Shown one piece after another: positions 50,638 through 59,200 of a stretch of 64,000 bases of DNA. A program made the position numbers and the translations under genes. Source of the stretch: Clostridia bacterium (GTDB lineage: Bacteria; Bacillota; Clostridia; Christensenellales; Aristaeellaceae); the NCBI GenBank assembly GCA_017519405.1, contig JAFWSH010000036.1, forward strand, positions 102,740 to 166,739, in the 5' to 3' direction. Every line of letters starts with the position of its first letter. Position 1 is the stretch's first letter. The notes beneath the pieces are model-generated. The model worked only from the letters and a program-made list of their open reading frames with translations, was not told the DNA's origin and made no database searches.

Positions 50638-50666
50638 TTGCCTCTTTTCCCCAATGCTGTTATACT
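50638..50666 (+). promoter_or_regulatory. sigma-A promoter of polA
   Basis: TTGCCT, 17 bases, TATACT with a TGT extended -10, 38 bases before the start. Confidence 0.8.
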
Positions 50667-50704
50667 GTAGCCATACAGCGAGCAATGACAGCGGAGGTCT
50701 CCCC

Positions 50705-53305
50705 ATGAAAGACATCTTCCTCATCATCGACGGCAACAGCCTGCTCCACCGGGCCTACCACGCCATTCCCCTCATGACCACCCGGGACGGTGTCTACACC
50801 AACGCCATCCACGGTTTTATGATGATGCTGCTCAAGGCGGTGCGGGAGGAGCACGCGGCCTATCTGGCGGTGTGTTTCGACGAGCACGGCCCCACCTTCC
50901 GCCATGAGGCCTACCCGGAGTACAAGGCCGGGCGCCGCAAGACGGACCCGGAGCTCCGGCAGCAGTTCGACACGCTTTTTTCCCTTCTGGACGATTTGGG
51001 GGTGAAACGTTATCACCTGGCGGGCTGGGAGGCGGACGACCTGCTGGGCACCCTGTCCCTTCGGGGCACGGAGGCGGGGGTCACGCCCCTGCTCCTCACC
51101 GGGGACCGGGACGCCCTGCAGCTGGTGGGCCACGGGGCGGAGCTGCTCTTCACCCGCAAGGGCCTGAGCGAGACCGTGCGCTTTACCCCCGCCATGGTCT
51201 ACGAGACCTACGGCTTCACCCCGGAGCAGGTCACGGACTGGAAGGGTCTGGCGGGGGACAGCAGCGACAACATCCCCGGCATCCCCGGCATCGGCGACAA
51301 AACCGCGGTGAAGCTCCTGCAGCAGTACGGCAGCCTGGAGGCGGTGCTGGCCCACGCCGGCGAGGTGAAGGGCAAGCTGGGGGAGAAGCTGCGGGACGGG
51401 GCGGACCAGGCCCGGATGTGCAAGGACCTGGCCACCATCCGCCGGGACGCGCCGGTGGACTGGCACCTGGCGGACTGCAGCCTGCCGGATTTTGCCGCGG
51501 GCATCCCCGCCCTCCAGGCCCTGCAGCTGAACCAGGTGATCCGCACCCTGGGCGGCCCGGCCGCGCCCTCCCCCGCCCCGGCGGCCGCTGCCCCCGGGGC
51601 CGCGGAGCAGGCGGAGGAGCCGGCGCCCATCGCCTTCGGGGAGCCCGCGGAGGCCCTGGCCCCGGCAGACATTACCCGCTGGCTGGCGGATCTCCCGGCG
51701 GACGCCCGGCCTGTAGCCCTGCGCCTGACGGACCTGGACGCCAGCCTGGCCGCCGGGAACGGCCATTGGCTTACCCTGCATCTGGGGGGCGATCTGCTGA
51801 ATCCGGGCCTGGATCCGGCGGAGGTGCTCTCAGCCCTGGCGGAGGACCTGGCCGCCCACCCCGCCGTGGTCCACGACGGGAAGGAGCTGCTGCACAAGCT
51901 CCACGACAGGGGCCTTCCCCTGCCGGAGGCCTTCGCCTGGGACACCAAGCTGGGCGCTTACCTGCTTAACCCCCAGGAGAAGTCCTACGCTTTCGCCTCC
52001 CTCCGGGGAGATCTGCCCGACGACGCCCGGGGGCTGCTCACCCTGGCCCGCCGCCAGGAGATCCGGGTCCGCAGCGAGGGCATGGAGGACCTGATGCGCC
52101 AGGTGGAGCTGCCCCTGAGCCATGTGCTCTTCCGCATGGAGGACGCAGGCTTCCGGGTGGACACCGCCTTCCTGCGCGCCCTGGGCGACCGCTACACCGC
52201 CGAGCTGGAGCAGTTGCGGCAACAGATCTACACCGCCTGCGGGGTGCCGCCCTTCAACCTCAACAGCACCCAGCAGCTGGGGGACGTGCTCTTTGAGCAG
52301 CTGAAGCTCCCCCATGGCAAAAAAACCACCCGGGGTTACTCCACCTCCGCGGAGGTGCTGGAGGAGCTGCGGCCCATCGCGCCGGATGTCATCGAGCCCC
52401 TGCTGCGCTACCGCCAGCTGGTGAAGCTCAACGGCACCTACATCGAGGGCATGCTCCCCCTGGTGGACGGGGAGGGCCGCATCCACTCCTACTTCGACCA
52501 GGTGGCCACCGCCACGGGGCGTATCTCCTCCTCCGAGCCCAACCTGCAGAACATTCCCGTGCGCACGCCGGAGGGCCGGGAGATCCGCCAGGCCTTCCTC
52601 CCCCGCCCCGGCTGGGTGCTGGTGGACGCGGACTACAGCCAGATCGAGCTGAGGCTCATGGCCCACTTCTCCGGGGACGCGGCCATGGTGGAGGCCTTCA
52701 CCCGGGGCCAGGACGTCCACGCCCGCACCGCCTCGGAGATCTTCGACGTGCCCCTGGAGGCGGTCACCCCCGAGCTGCGCAGCCGGGCCAAGGCGGTGAA
52801 CTTCGGGCTGATCTACGGCATCTCCGGCTTCGGCCTGGCCCGGAACACCGGCGTGAGCCGCCAGGAGGCCCAGGAGTTCATCACCCGCTATTTCGCAAAA
52901 TATCCCGGCGTCAAGCGCTTCATGGACGAGGCCGCGGAGGAGGGGAAGCAGCGGGGCTGGGCCGTCACCCTCATGGGCCGGCGGCGCTATCTGCCGGAGC
53001 TGCAGAGCAAGCAGGCCGCCGTGCGGGAGTTCGGCAAGCGGGCGGCCATGAACACCCCGGTGCAGGGCACCGCGGCGGACATCATCAAGGCCGCCATGGT
53101 GGAGGTGGACCGGCGGCTGCGCGCCGAGGGGCTGCAGAGCCGGCTGATCCTGCAGGTGCACGATGAGCTGATCCTGGAGAGTCCCCCGGAGGAGGTCGAC
53201 CGTGCCGCCAAACTGTTGCAGGAGAGCATGGAGCAGGTGATCCGGCTGCAGGTACCCCTGGTGGCGGAAGTGCACACCGGCGCCACTTGGGCCGAGGCCA
53301 AATGA
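50705..53305 (+). CDS. polA: DNA polymerase I
   Basis: This 866-residue enzyme has an N-terminal 5'-3' exonuclease (residues ~1-290, IDGNSLLHRAYH, GWEADDLLG, GDSSDNIPGIPGIG), a middle domain in the place of the 3'-5' exonuclease lacking the DxE motif (probably inactive proofreading, as in many Firmicutes), and a polymerase domain with motif A DADYSQIELR, motif B RAKAVNFGLIYG and motif C QVHDELILE. It works in repair and Okazaki-fragment processing. GGAGG precedes ATG 50705. Confidence 0.96.
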   Translation: MKDIFLIIDGNSLLHRAYHAIPLMTTRDGVYTNAIHGFMMMLLKAVREEHAAYLAVCFDEHGPTFRHEAYPEYKAGRRKTDPELRQQFDTLFSLLDDLGVKRYHLAGWEADDLLGTLSLRGTEAGVTPLLLTGDRDALQLVGHGAELLFTRKGLSETVRFTPAMVYETYGFTPEQVTDWKGLAGDSSDNIPGIPGIGDKTAVKLLQQYGSLEAVLAHAGEVKGKLGEKLRDGADQARMCKDLATIRRDAPVDWHLADCSLPDFAAGIPALQALQLNQVIRTLGGPAAPSPAPAAAAPGAAEQAEEPAPIAFGEPAEALAPADITRWLADLPADARPVALRLTDLDASLAAGNGHWLTLHLGGDLLNPGLDPAEVLSALAEDLAAHPAVVHDGKELLHKLHDRGLPLPEAFAWDTKLGAYLLNPQEKSYAFASLRGDLPDDARGLLTLARRQEIRVRSEGMEDLMRQVELPLSHVLFRMEDAGFRVDTAFLRALGDRYTAELEQLRQQIYTACGVPPFNLNSTQQLGDVLFEQLKLPHGKKTTRGYSTSAEVLEELRPIAPDVIEPLLRYRQLVKLNGTYIEGMLPLVDGEGRIHSYFDQVATATGRISSSEPNLQNIPVRTPEGREIRQAFLPRPGWVLVDADYSQIELRLMAHFSGDAAMVEAFTRGQDVHARTASEIFDVPLEAVTPELRSRAKAVNFGLIYGISGFGLARNTGVSRQEAQEFITRYFAKYPGVKRFMDEAAEEGKQRGWAVTLMGRRRYLPELQSKQAAVREFGKRAAMNTPVQGTAADIIKAAMVEVDRRLRAEGLQSRLILQVHDELILESPPEEVDRAAKLLQESMEQVIRLQVPLVAEVHTGATWAEAK

Positions 53306-53357
53306 TGTGATTTTATGCACGCTTTCTGGCCAATTCGTCCCGAAATCCGCAGAAAGC

Positions 53358-53386
53358 TTGCATTTTTATCCAAGATGTGTTATAGT
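53358..53386 (+). promoter_or_regulatory. sigma-A promoter of the 77-residue protein gene
   Basis: TTGCAT, 17 bases, TATAGT with a TGT extended -10. The leader to 53485 is about 90 bases and can form a GGTGC/GCACC hairpin. Confidence 0.75.
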
Positions 53387-53484
53387 TCGCCACGGTGCAG
53401 GGGTGAAGAACCCGGGCACCGCATCACAGCGCGGTTCCGGACCACAGGGCCGGCAAAACGCGCAGATCGCGAGGGGTGAAAACC

Positions 53485-53718
53485 ATGAAGAAAGTGATTT
53501 GCAAGGTGGAGTACGACACCGAGAAAGCAGAACTCGTGAGCAAGAAGATCTCCGGCGCGTTCGGTGATCCTGCCGGCTTCGAGGAGTGCCTGTATCGGAT
53601 GCCCGACGGCAAGATGTTCCTCTATGGCGTAGGCGGCGAGGCTTCCCCCTATGCGGAAGAGACCATCAAGCGGATCTCCGCGGCCAACGCTGACAAGTGG
53701 CTGGCTGAGAACAAGTGA
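53485..53718 (+). CDS. 77-residue conserved-type small protein
   Basis: The protein starts MKKVICKVEYDTEKAELV and contains GAFGDPAGFEECLYRMPDG and FLYGVGGEASPY, ending in a helix that carries ANADKWL. It resembles a small family of unknown function I have seen in Clostridia, with the GDPxGxEExLYxxPDG core. It has no signal peptide. GAGGGGTG lies 6 bases before ATG 53485. It has its own promoter and terminator, so it is a single-gene unit. No function is assigned. Confidence 0.8.
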   Translation: MKKVICKVEYDTEKAELVSKKISGAFGDPAGFEECLYRMPDGKMFLYGVGGEASPYAEETIKRISAANADKWLAENK

Positions 53719-53724
53719 ATCGCG

Positions 53725-53762
53725 AACCCCGGCATGGCCAGACGGCTGTGCCGGGGTTTTTG
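53725..53762 (+). terminator. rho-independent terminator of the 77-residue protein gene
   Basis: AACCCCGGCA ... TGCCGGGGTT then TTTGC, a 10-bp perfect stem. Confidence 0.9.
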
Positions 53763-53783
53763 CTTGCCCGGAAAAGGGCCGCA

Positions 53784-53811
53784 GAAAAAGCCTCCCCCGG
53801 AGGAGAGGCTT
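53784..53811 (-). terminator. rho-independent terminator of the polysaccharide operon
   Basis: AGCCTCTCC, loop TCCG, GGGGAGGCT, then TTTTTCTG on the minus strand. Confidence 0.82.
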
Positions 53812-53817
53812 GCAGCA

Positions 53818-55329
53818 TCAGGTTTCTCCCTTGTCCAGCGCCTTCACCCACCCCGCGAACAGGCAGAACAGGCAGCCCTGGGCGGAGAAATACAGGAAGA
53901 TAAAGGGCTCGAACATGTTCACAATGATCAGCGCCAGGATGCACAGCGGCAGCACCCAGGCCCCCTGCATCTCCCCGCCGGTCTTTCTCAGCCCCACCCG
54001 CAGGCAGCGCAGTAAGGTGATCACCAGATACCCGATGAAGGCCAGCATGGCCGGCACGCCCAGGGTCACGCCCACCTGGAGGATGATGTTGTGGGCGTGG
54101 GCCTTGGATGCGTTGTATTTGAACATTTCCTTCATGGTGCTCTGAATGAGAGCAGGGTAGTCGCCAATCGGGGTGCCGAAGAAGAACTTCTCCACAGAGG
54201 ATGTCATGATCCTGATCGAAGCTGGCCAGATTTTCAGACGTCCGGTATCCCTCATCAGGCCCTCGGTGGCAATCAGCGGAGCAGCCGCCGTCTTGCCGGC
54301 TTGAATGCTCGAATTCGCGGCAGCAAGCCTTTCTGAATAATGGGTCACAGCCTCGAACAGGTCAAACACCCAGCGCCGCATGAACCAGAACAGAAGCGCC
54401 ACTGCCACCCCTGCAGCCAGCCCGGTCAGCAACCGCGGCCACAGCGCCATCTTCCGTCCGCTGTGCCAGATCATCAGGAAAACAAACATCGGCAGGGTGA
54501 CCAGCAGCGCGATGAAATTCGCTCTGGAGTTGGTCAGCAGCACCGCCAGCAGGTGCGGCAGCAGGGCAGCAGCGTAGATCCAGCGGACCGCACGGCGGTG
54601 GGCAGATATCATGTACAGGCAGATCAGTACCATCGTGGTGCCGATGGCCGCGCCGATGTTCGTGTTGGTGCCCATATAGAAGGTCATGCCCTTGTCCATG
54701 CCGACGCTCAGGCCGTTGGGCAGCTTCACAATATCCAGCGTAAACAGATGCCACAGCGCCCAGAGGACAAAGCAGGTGGAGAAGGCCATGATGGCATGCA
54801 GCACCCAGTCCAGCACCTTTCGGGTCTGCTGCCGGCCCAGGATGCCCGGGAGGGGAAAGAGGATCAGCACACAGATCCCCATGTCCATGACGAAGGGCCA
54901 GTATCCCACCACCAGCCGGGTGGTGCCGCGGCCCAGCACCACGCAGCACACCACATACCACAGGAACAGGGCCATCAGGATGAGGCCGTCCACGGAGAAA
55001 TAGCGCTTGATGGCTGCCTTGATGCGGTCAAAGCTCTTCGGCAGGTAGGCCGCGCTGATCATCACGTAGAGGAGCACCGCCAGCCCGTAGAGGATGGCCA
55101 GCCACAGGTCCGCCGTCATCAGGGGCGGCAGGATGTCCGACCTGAACATCTGGTTCTCCGGCGCCCACATGTGCCGCGTAACGGACAGCCAGAAGTGGAA
55201 GCAAACCACCACCGCCGCCGCAATCTGCAGGAACAATTCGTAATGCCGCTGGAAATCCGTGAGTTTTACCGATTTGGGCGCGCCTGTATCACGGCGTTCC
55301 GTCCGGTGATCCGTCTTTCTTTTTCCCAT
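53818..55329 (-). CDS. O-antigen ligase / Wzy_C-family membrane protein
   Basis: This 503-residue protein has about twelve hydrophobic segments and a large extracytoplasmic loop in the C-terminal half. The loop end KAHAHNIILQVGVTLG matches the Wzy_C signature, and LTNSRANFIAL is the arginine-containing segment before the loop. Family members polymerise or attach lipid-linked glycans outside the membrane. In a Gram-positive context it probably acts on wall polysaccharide or teichoic-like polymer. It is downstream of rmlA with a 23-base gap. Confidence 0.87.
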   Translation of the reverse strand: MGKRKTDHRTERRDTGAPKSVKLTDFQRHYELFLQIAAAVVVCFHFWLSVTRHMWAPENQMFRSDILPPLMTADLWLAILYGLAVLLYVMISAAYLPKSFDRIKAAIKRYFSVDGLILMALFLWYVVCCVVLGRGTTRLVVGYWPFVMDMGICVLILFPLPGILGRQQTRKVLDWVLHAIMAFSTCFVLWALWHLFTLDIVKLPNGLSVGMDKGMTFYMGTNTNIGAAIGTTMVLICLYMISAHRRAVRWIYAAALLPHLLAVLLTNSRANFIALLVTLPMFVFLMIWHSGRKMALWPRLLTGLAAGVAVALLFWFMRRWVFDLFEAVTHYSERLAAANSSIQAGKTAAAPLIATEGLMRDTGRLKIWPASIRIMTSSVEKFFFGTPIGDYPALIQSTMKEMFKYNASKAHAHNIILQVGVTLGVPAMLAFIGYLVITLLRCLRVGLRKTGGEMQGAWVLPLCILALIIVNMFEPFIFLYFSAQGCLFCLFAGWVKALDKGET

Positions 55330-55352
55330 GAGGCTCCGTCTCCCTTGTGCAT

Positions 55353-56240
55353 TCAGTATCTGACCCGGCCCTCTGCCACGGCCCGCAGGTGTTCCCCGTA
55401 GGGGCTCTTCCCGTAGGCTTCGGCGCTCCGGAGAAGCTGATCCCGGTGGATCCAGCCGTTGATGAAGGCGATCTCCTCCGGCGCGGAGATGGTGATCCCC
55501 TGCCGCTTCTCAATGGTCTCCACGAAATTGGCCGCCTCCAGCAGGGAGGCAAAGGTCCCGGTATCCAGCCAGGCAAAGCCGCGGCCCAGGAGCTGCACGT
55601 CCAGCAGGCCGTCCTGCAGGTACATCCCGTTGAGGGTGGTGATCTCCAACTCTCCCCGGGCGGAGGGCTTCACCTGCCTGGCCCTGCGGCTCACGTCCCC
55701 CGGGTAGAAGTACAGGCCTGTCACGGCGTAGTTGCTCCTGGGGTTTTTCGGCTTCTCCTCGATGCTGGTGGCGTGGCCCTCCTCGTCGAAGGCCACCACG
55801 CCGAAGCGCTCCGGGTCGCTGACATAGTAGCCGAACACTGTGGCCCGGCCCTCCTCCTCCGCATTCCGTACCGCCGCCTTCAGGATCCGCCGGAAGCCGT
55901 TGCCGTAGAAGATGTTGTCTCCCAGCACCATGGCGCCGGCCTCCCCCGCCAGGAATTCCTCCCCCAGCAGGAAGGCCTGGGCCAGGCCGTCTGGGGAGGG
56001 CTGCACCTTGTACTGCAGGGAGACACCGAACTGGTCCCCGTTCCCCAGCAGCTCCTGAAAGCGGGGCGTGTCGGCGGGGGTGGAGATCACCAGGATCTCC
56101 CGGATCCCCGCCAGCATCAGGGTGGAGAGGGGGTAGTAGATCATGGGCTTGTCATAGACCGGCAGCAGCTGCTTGGAGGTGACCAGCGTCAGCGGATAAA
56201 GCCGCGTACCGGCGCCCCCCGCCAGGATAATGCCTTTCAC
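55353..56240 (-). CDS. rfbA: glucose-1-phosphate thymidylyltransferase
   Basis: This 295-residue protein has the RmlA motifs [27 protein letters not shown] and VLGDNIFYG, with [10 protein letters not shown] later. It makes dTDP-glucose from glucose-1-phosphate and dTTP, step one of dTDP-rhamnose synthesis. It lies immediately after the giant repeat gene (5-base gap), and rmlB is upstream of that gene; rmlC and rmlD are not in the window. Confidence 0.94.
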   Translation of the reverse strand: MKGIILAGGAGTRLYPLTLVTSKQLLPVYDKPMIYYPLSTLMLAGIREILVISTPADTPRFQELLGNGDQFGVSLQYKVQPSPDGLAQAFLLGEEFLAGEAGAMVLGDNIFYGNGFRRILKAAVRNAEEEGRATVFGYYVSDPERFGVVAFDEEGHATSIEEKPKNPRSNYAVTGLYFYPGDVSRRARQVKPSARGELEITTLNGMYLQDGLLDVQLLGRGFAWLDTGTFASLLEAANFVETIEKRQGITISAPEEIAFINGWIHRDQLLRSAEAYGKSPYGEHLRAVAEGRVRY

Positions 56241-56245
56241 TGTGT

Positions 56246-59200
56246 TTACTTCTCCTTTACGATTTCCTCGCCGTTGAGATCGAAGTACTTGGCGCCCGTC
56301 TGCTTGCCCTTCTTGTTGTAGGTGTAGGTGATCCTGGCCACGCCGTCCTTCCGGGCTGCGGGGTTGCCCTGGGCGTCGCAGAAGGTCTCCTCAGTCAGGA
56401 GCTTGTTTGTCCAGACGCGGCGCACCTCGGCATAGCCCTCCGCATTCAGGCAGACCCGGCCGTTTTCGGCGTAGTACCGCTCGCTGATCACCTGGCCGGC
56501 GTCATCATAGGTGCGGCTGAAGGTGGCGTAGCCCGCCTTCACCGTGAAGGGCGTCCCGTCCGCATTGTAATAGCTCTCCTGGAGCAGCTGCTTCTTGTCG
56601 TCGTAGGTGCGGCGGAGTTCCGCATAGCCGGCCTTGCAGGGGATCGGGTTTCCGTTGGCGTCACAGTAGCGCTCGCAGTCCACATTCCCCTGGTCGTCGA
56701 AGGTGCGGTCCATGACAGGGAAGGTCTCCTTGCTGCGGATAGCGCAGGGCTGCCCGTCCACCCCGTAGGCCTCCAGGTGAATGCTCTGCTTCTTGTCGTT
56801 CCACACCCGGCGGAGCTCCGCGTAGAGCTTCTTGTAGAGCGTCCGGCCGCCATCCGCGCCGTAATAGACGATCACCGCCACATTGCCCTTTTCGTCGTAG
56901 GTCCTGGTGATCCGGGCGTAGCCGTCCTTGTGGACATGGGGCGTGCCGTCCGCCTTGAAGTAGGACTCGTCGATCACCTGCTTCTTGTCGTTATACGTCC
57001 GGTGGAGCTCCACATAACCGGCTTTGCAGGGGATGGGATTCCCGTCCCCGTCGTAGTAGCGCTCATAGTTCACATTGCCTTGCTCGTCGAAGGTGCGGTC
57101 CATGATGGAGAAGGTCTCCTTGCTGCGGATGGCGCAGGGCTGCCCGTCCACCCCGTAGGCCTCCAGGTGAATGCTCTGCTTCTTGTCGTTCCACACCCGG
57201 CGGAGCTCCGCGTAGAGCTTCTTGTAGAGCGTCCGACCGCCATCCGCGCCGTAATAGACGATCACCGCCACATTGCCCTTTTCGTCGTAGGTCCTGGTGA
57301 TCCGGGCATAGCCGTCCTTGTGGACATAGGGCGTGCCGTCCGCCTTGAAGTAGGACTCGTCGATCACCTGCTTCTTGTCGTTATACACCCGGCGGAGCTC
57401 CGCATAGCCCGCCCTGCAGGCCACCGGACTGCCGTCGGCACCGTAATACTTCTCCAGCACCACATTGCCCGCCGTGTCCACCGCATAGGCCATGGCGGTG
57501 AATTTCTCCTTGCTGCGGTAGGCGCAGGGCTGCCCGTCCGCGCCGTAGGCCGCCACATAGACCGGCTGATTCTTCTCGTCATACCGGTAGCGCAGCTCCG
57601 CATAGAGCTTCTTGTACAGCACCGGGTGATCCTCGCCGTCCACGTAGACGATGCGGGTCATGTTGCCATGGTCATCGTATTCACGGAGGATGCCCATGTA
57701 GCCGTCTTTTCGCACAAACGGGGTGCCATCCGCCTTCCAGTAGCGCTCCTCCAGCACATTGCCCCGGCTATCGTAGGTCTTTGCATACCGGGCATAGCCG
57801 GTCTTGGCGCCGTTCACCTGCTGGCCATCAACACCATAGCTGCACTCGGCGGTCTGATTGCCGTCGGCATCGAAGGCACGCTCCACCGCCCAGATGGCCT
57901 CGCCCTTGCGCAGCAGGCAGGGCTCTCCTTGGGTGCCGTAGGCCTCCTCCCGGAGGACATGGCCTTCCCCGTCGTAGTAGTAGCGGATCTCCGCATACAG
58001 GCCTTTGCAGAGCACCCGGAAGCCTTCGCCGTCGTAATAGATGGACCGGGCGTTGTTGCCCCATGCATCATACTCCCGGAAGACGCAGGCATAGCCATTC
58101 TTTGTGAAGTATGGCGTGCCGTCCGCGTTGTAGTAGCGCTCTTCAGTCACCTGGTTCAGGCCGTTGTATGCTTTGCGGATTTCCGCATAGCCGTTTGCAC
58201 CTGCCGTGCGGTTTCCGCTGCCGTCCAGGTAGACCTCCTGCAGCGTATTGCCTGCCCCGTCAAATGCCCGCTCCACCACGCAGTATTGGGCTTTGCCGCT
58301 GAGGGCACAGGGCTCTCCATTGACACCGAAGGCCTCCGTGCGGACCGCATTGCCCAGCTCGTCCCGGGTGTAACGGACCTCGGCATAGAGCTTCTTGTAC
58401 AGCGCCCTGCCCCCCAGGCCGTCCAGGTAGGTGATCCGGAGAAGCGCCCCATGGGCATCATACTCCCGCTGAATGCCCGCATAGCCGTCCTTGGCCACAT
58501 AGGGCGTGCCGTCCGCCTTCCAATATGCCTCCGACAGCACATGCGCCTTGCTGTCGTAGGTTTTCTCATACCGGGCATAGCCGTTCTTCCTGGAGTTCAC
58601 CGGATTGCCGTCTGCGCCGTAGAGGCACAGGGCTGTCTGGTTTCCGTTGGCGTCAAAGGCGCGGGTTGCCCTGGCATAGCCGGAGGAGGTCATGTACAGG
58701 TGCCCGTCCACATCGAAGTATTCCTCCTCCAACACATGTCCGGCGCTGTCGAACACCTTGCGGAAGGCCGCATACCCCGCTTTGCAGACCGCAGGCTTTC
58801 CGTCAGGCCCGAAATACTTCTCCGCCACCACGTTCCCCGCCGCATCATAGGCGCTCTCCACCGCGGTGAAGGTCTCCTTTCTCCGGAGGGCGCAGGGCTT
58901 CCCGTCGGTACCGAACGCCTCTGTGCGAATCGCCTCACCCTTCTCATTGCGGACGTAGGTGATCTTTGCATAAAGGTTTTTGTAGAGCGCCGGCTGATTC
59001 TCCGCATCCCAGTAGGCGACAGCGCTCAGTTTTCCCCGGCTGTCGTAGGTTCTGGTCACGATGGCGAATCCGTTTTTGACAGCCACCGGTTTCCCGTCCG
59101 TGCCGTAATAGGTCAGGCGGGTCGCCCGGTTCTGTTCGTCATACAGCTGGATGTAACCCGCATAGCCGTCCTTGCCGGATACCGGCTGGCCATCGACGCC

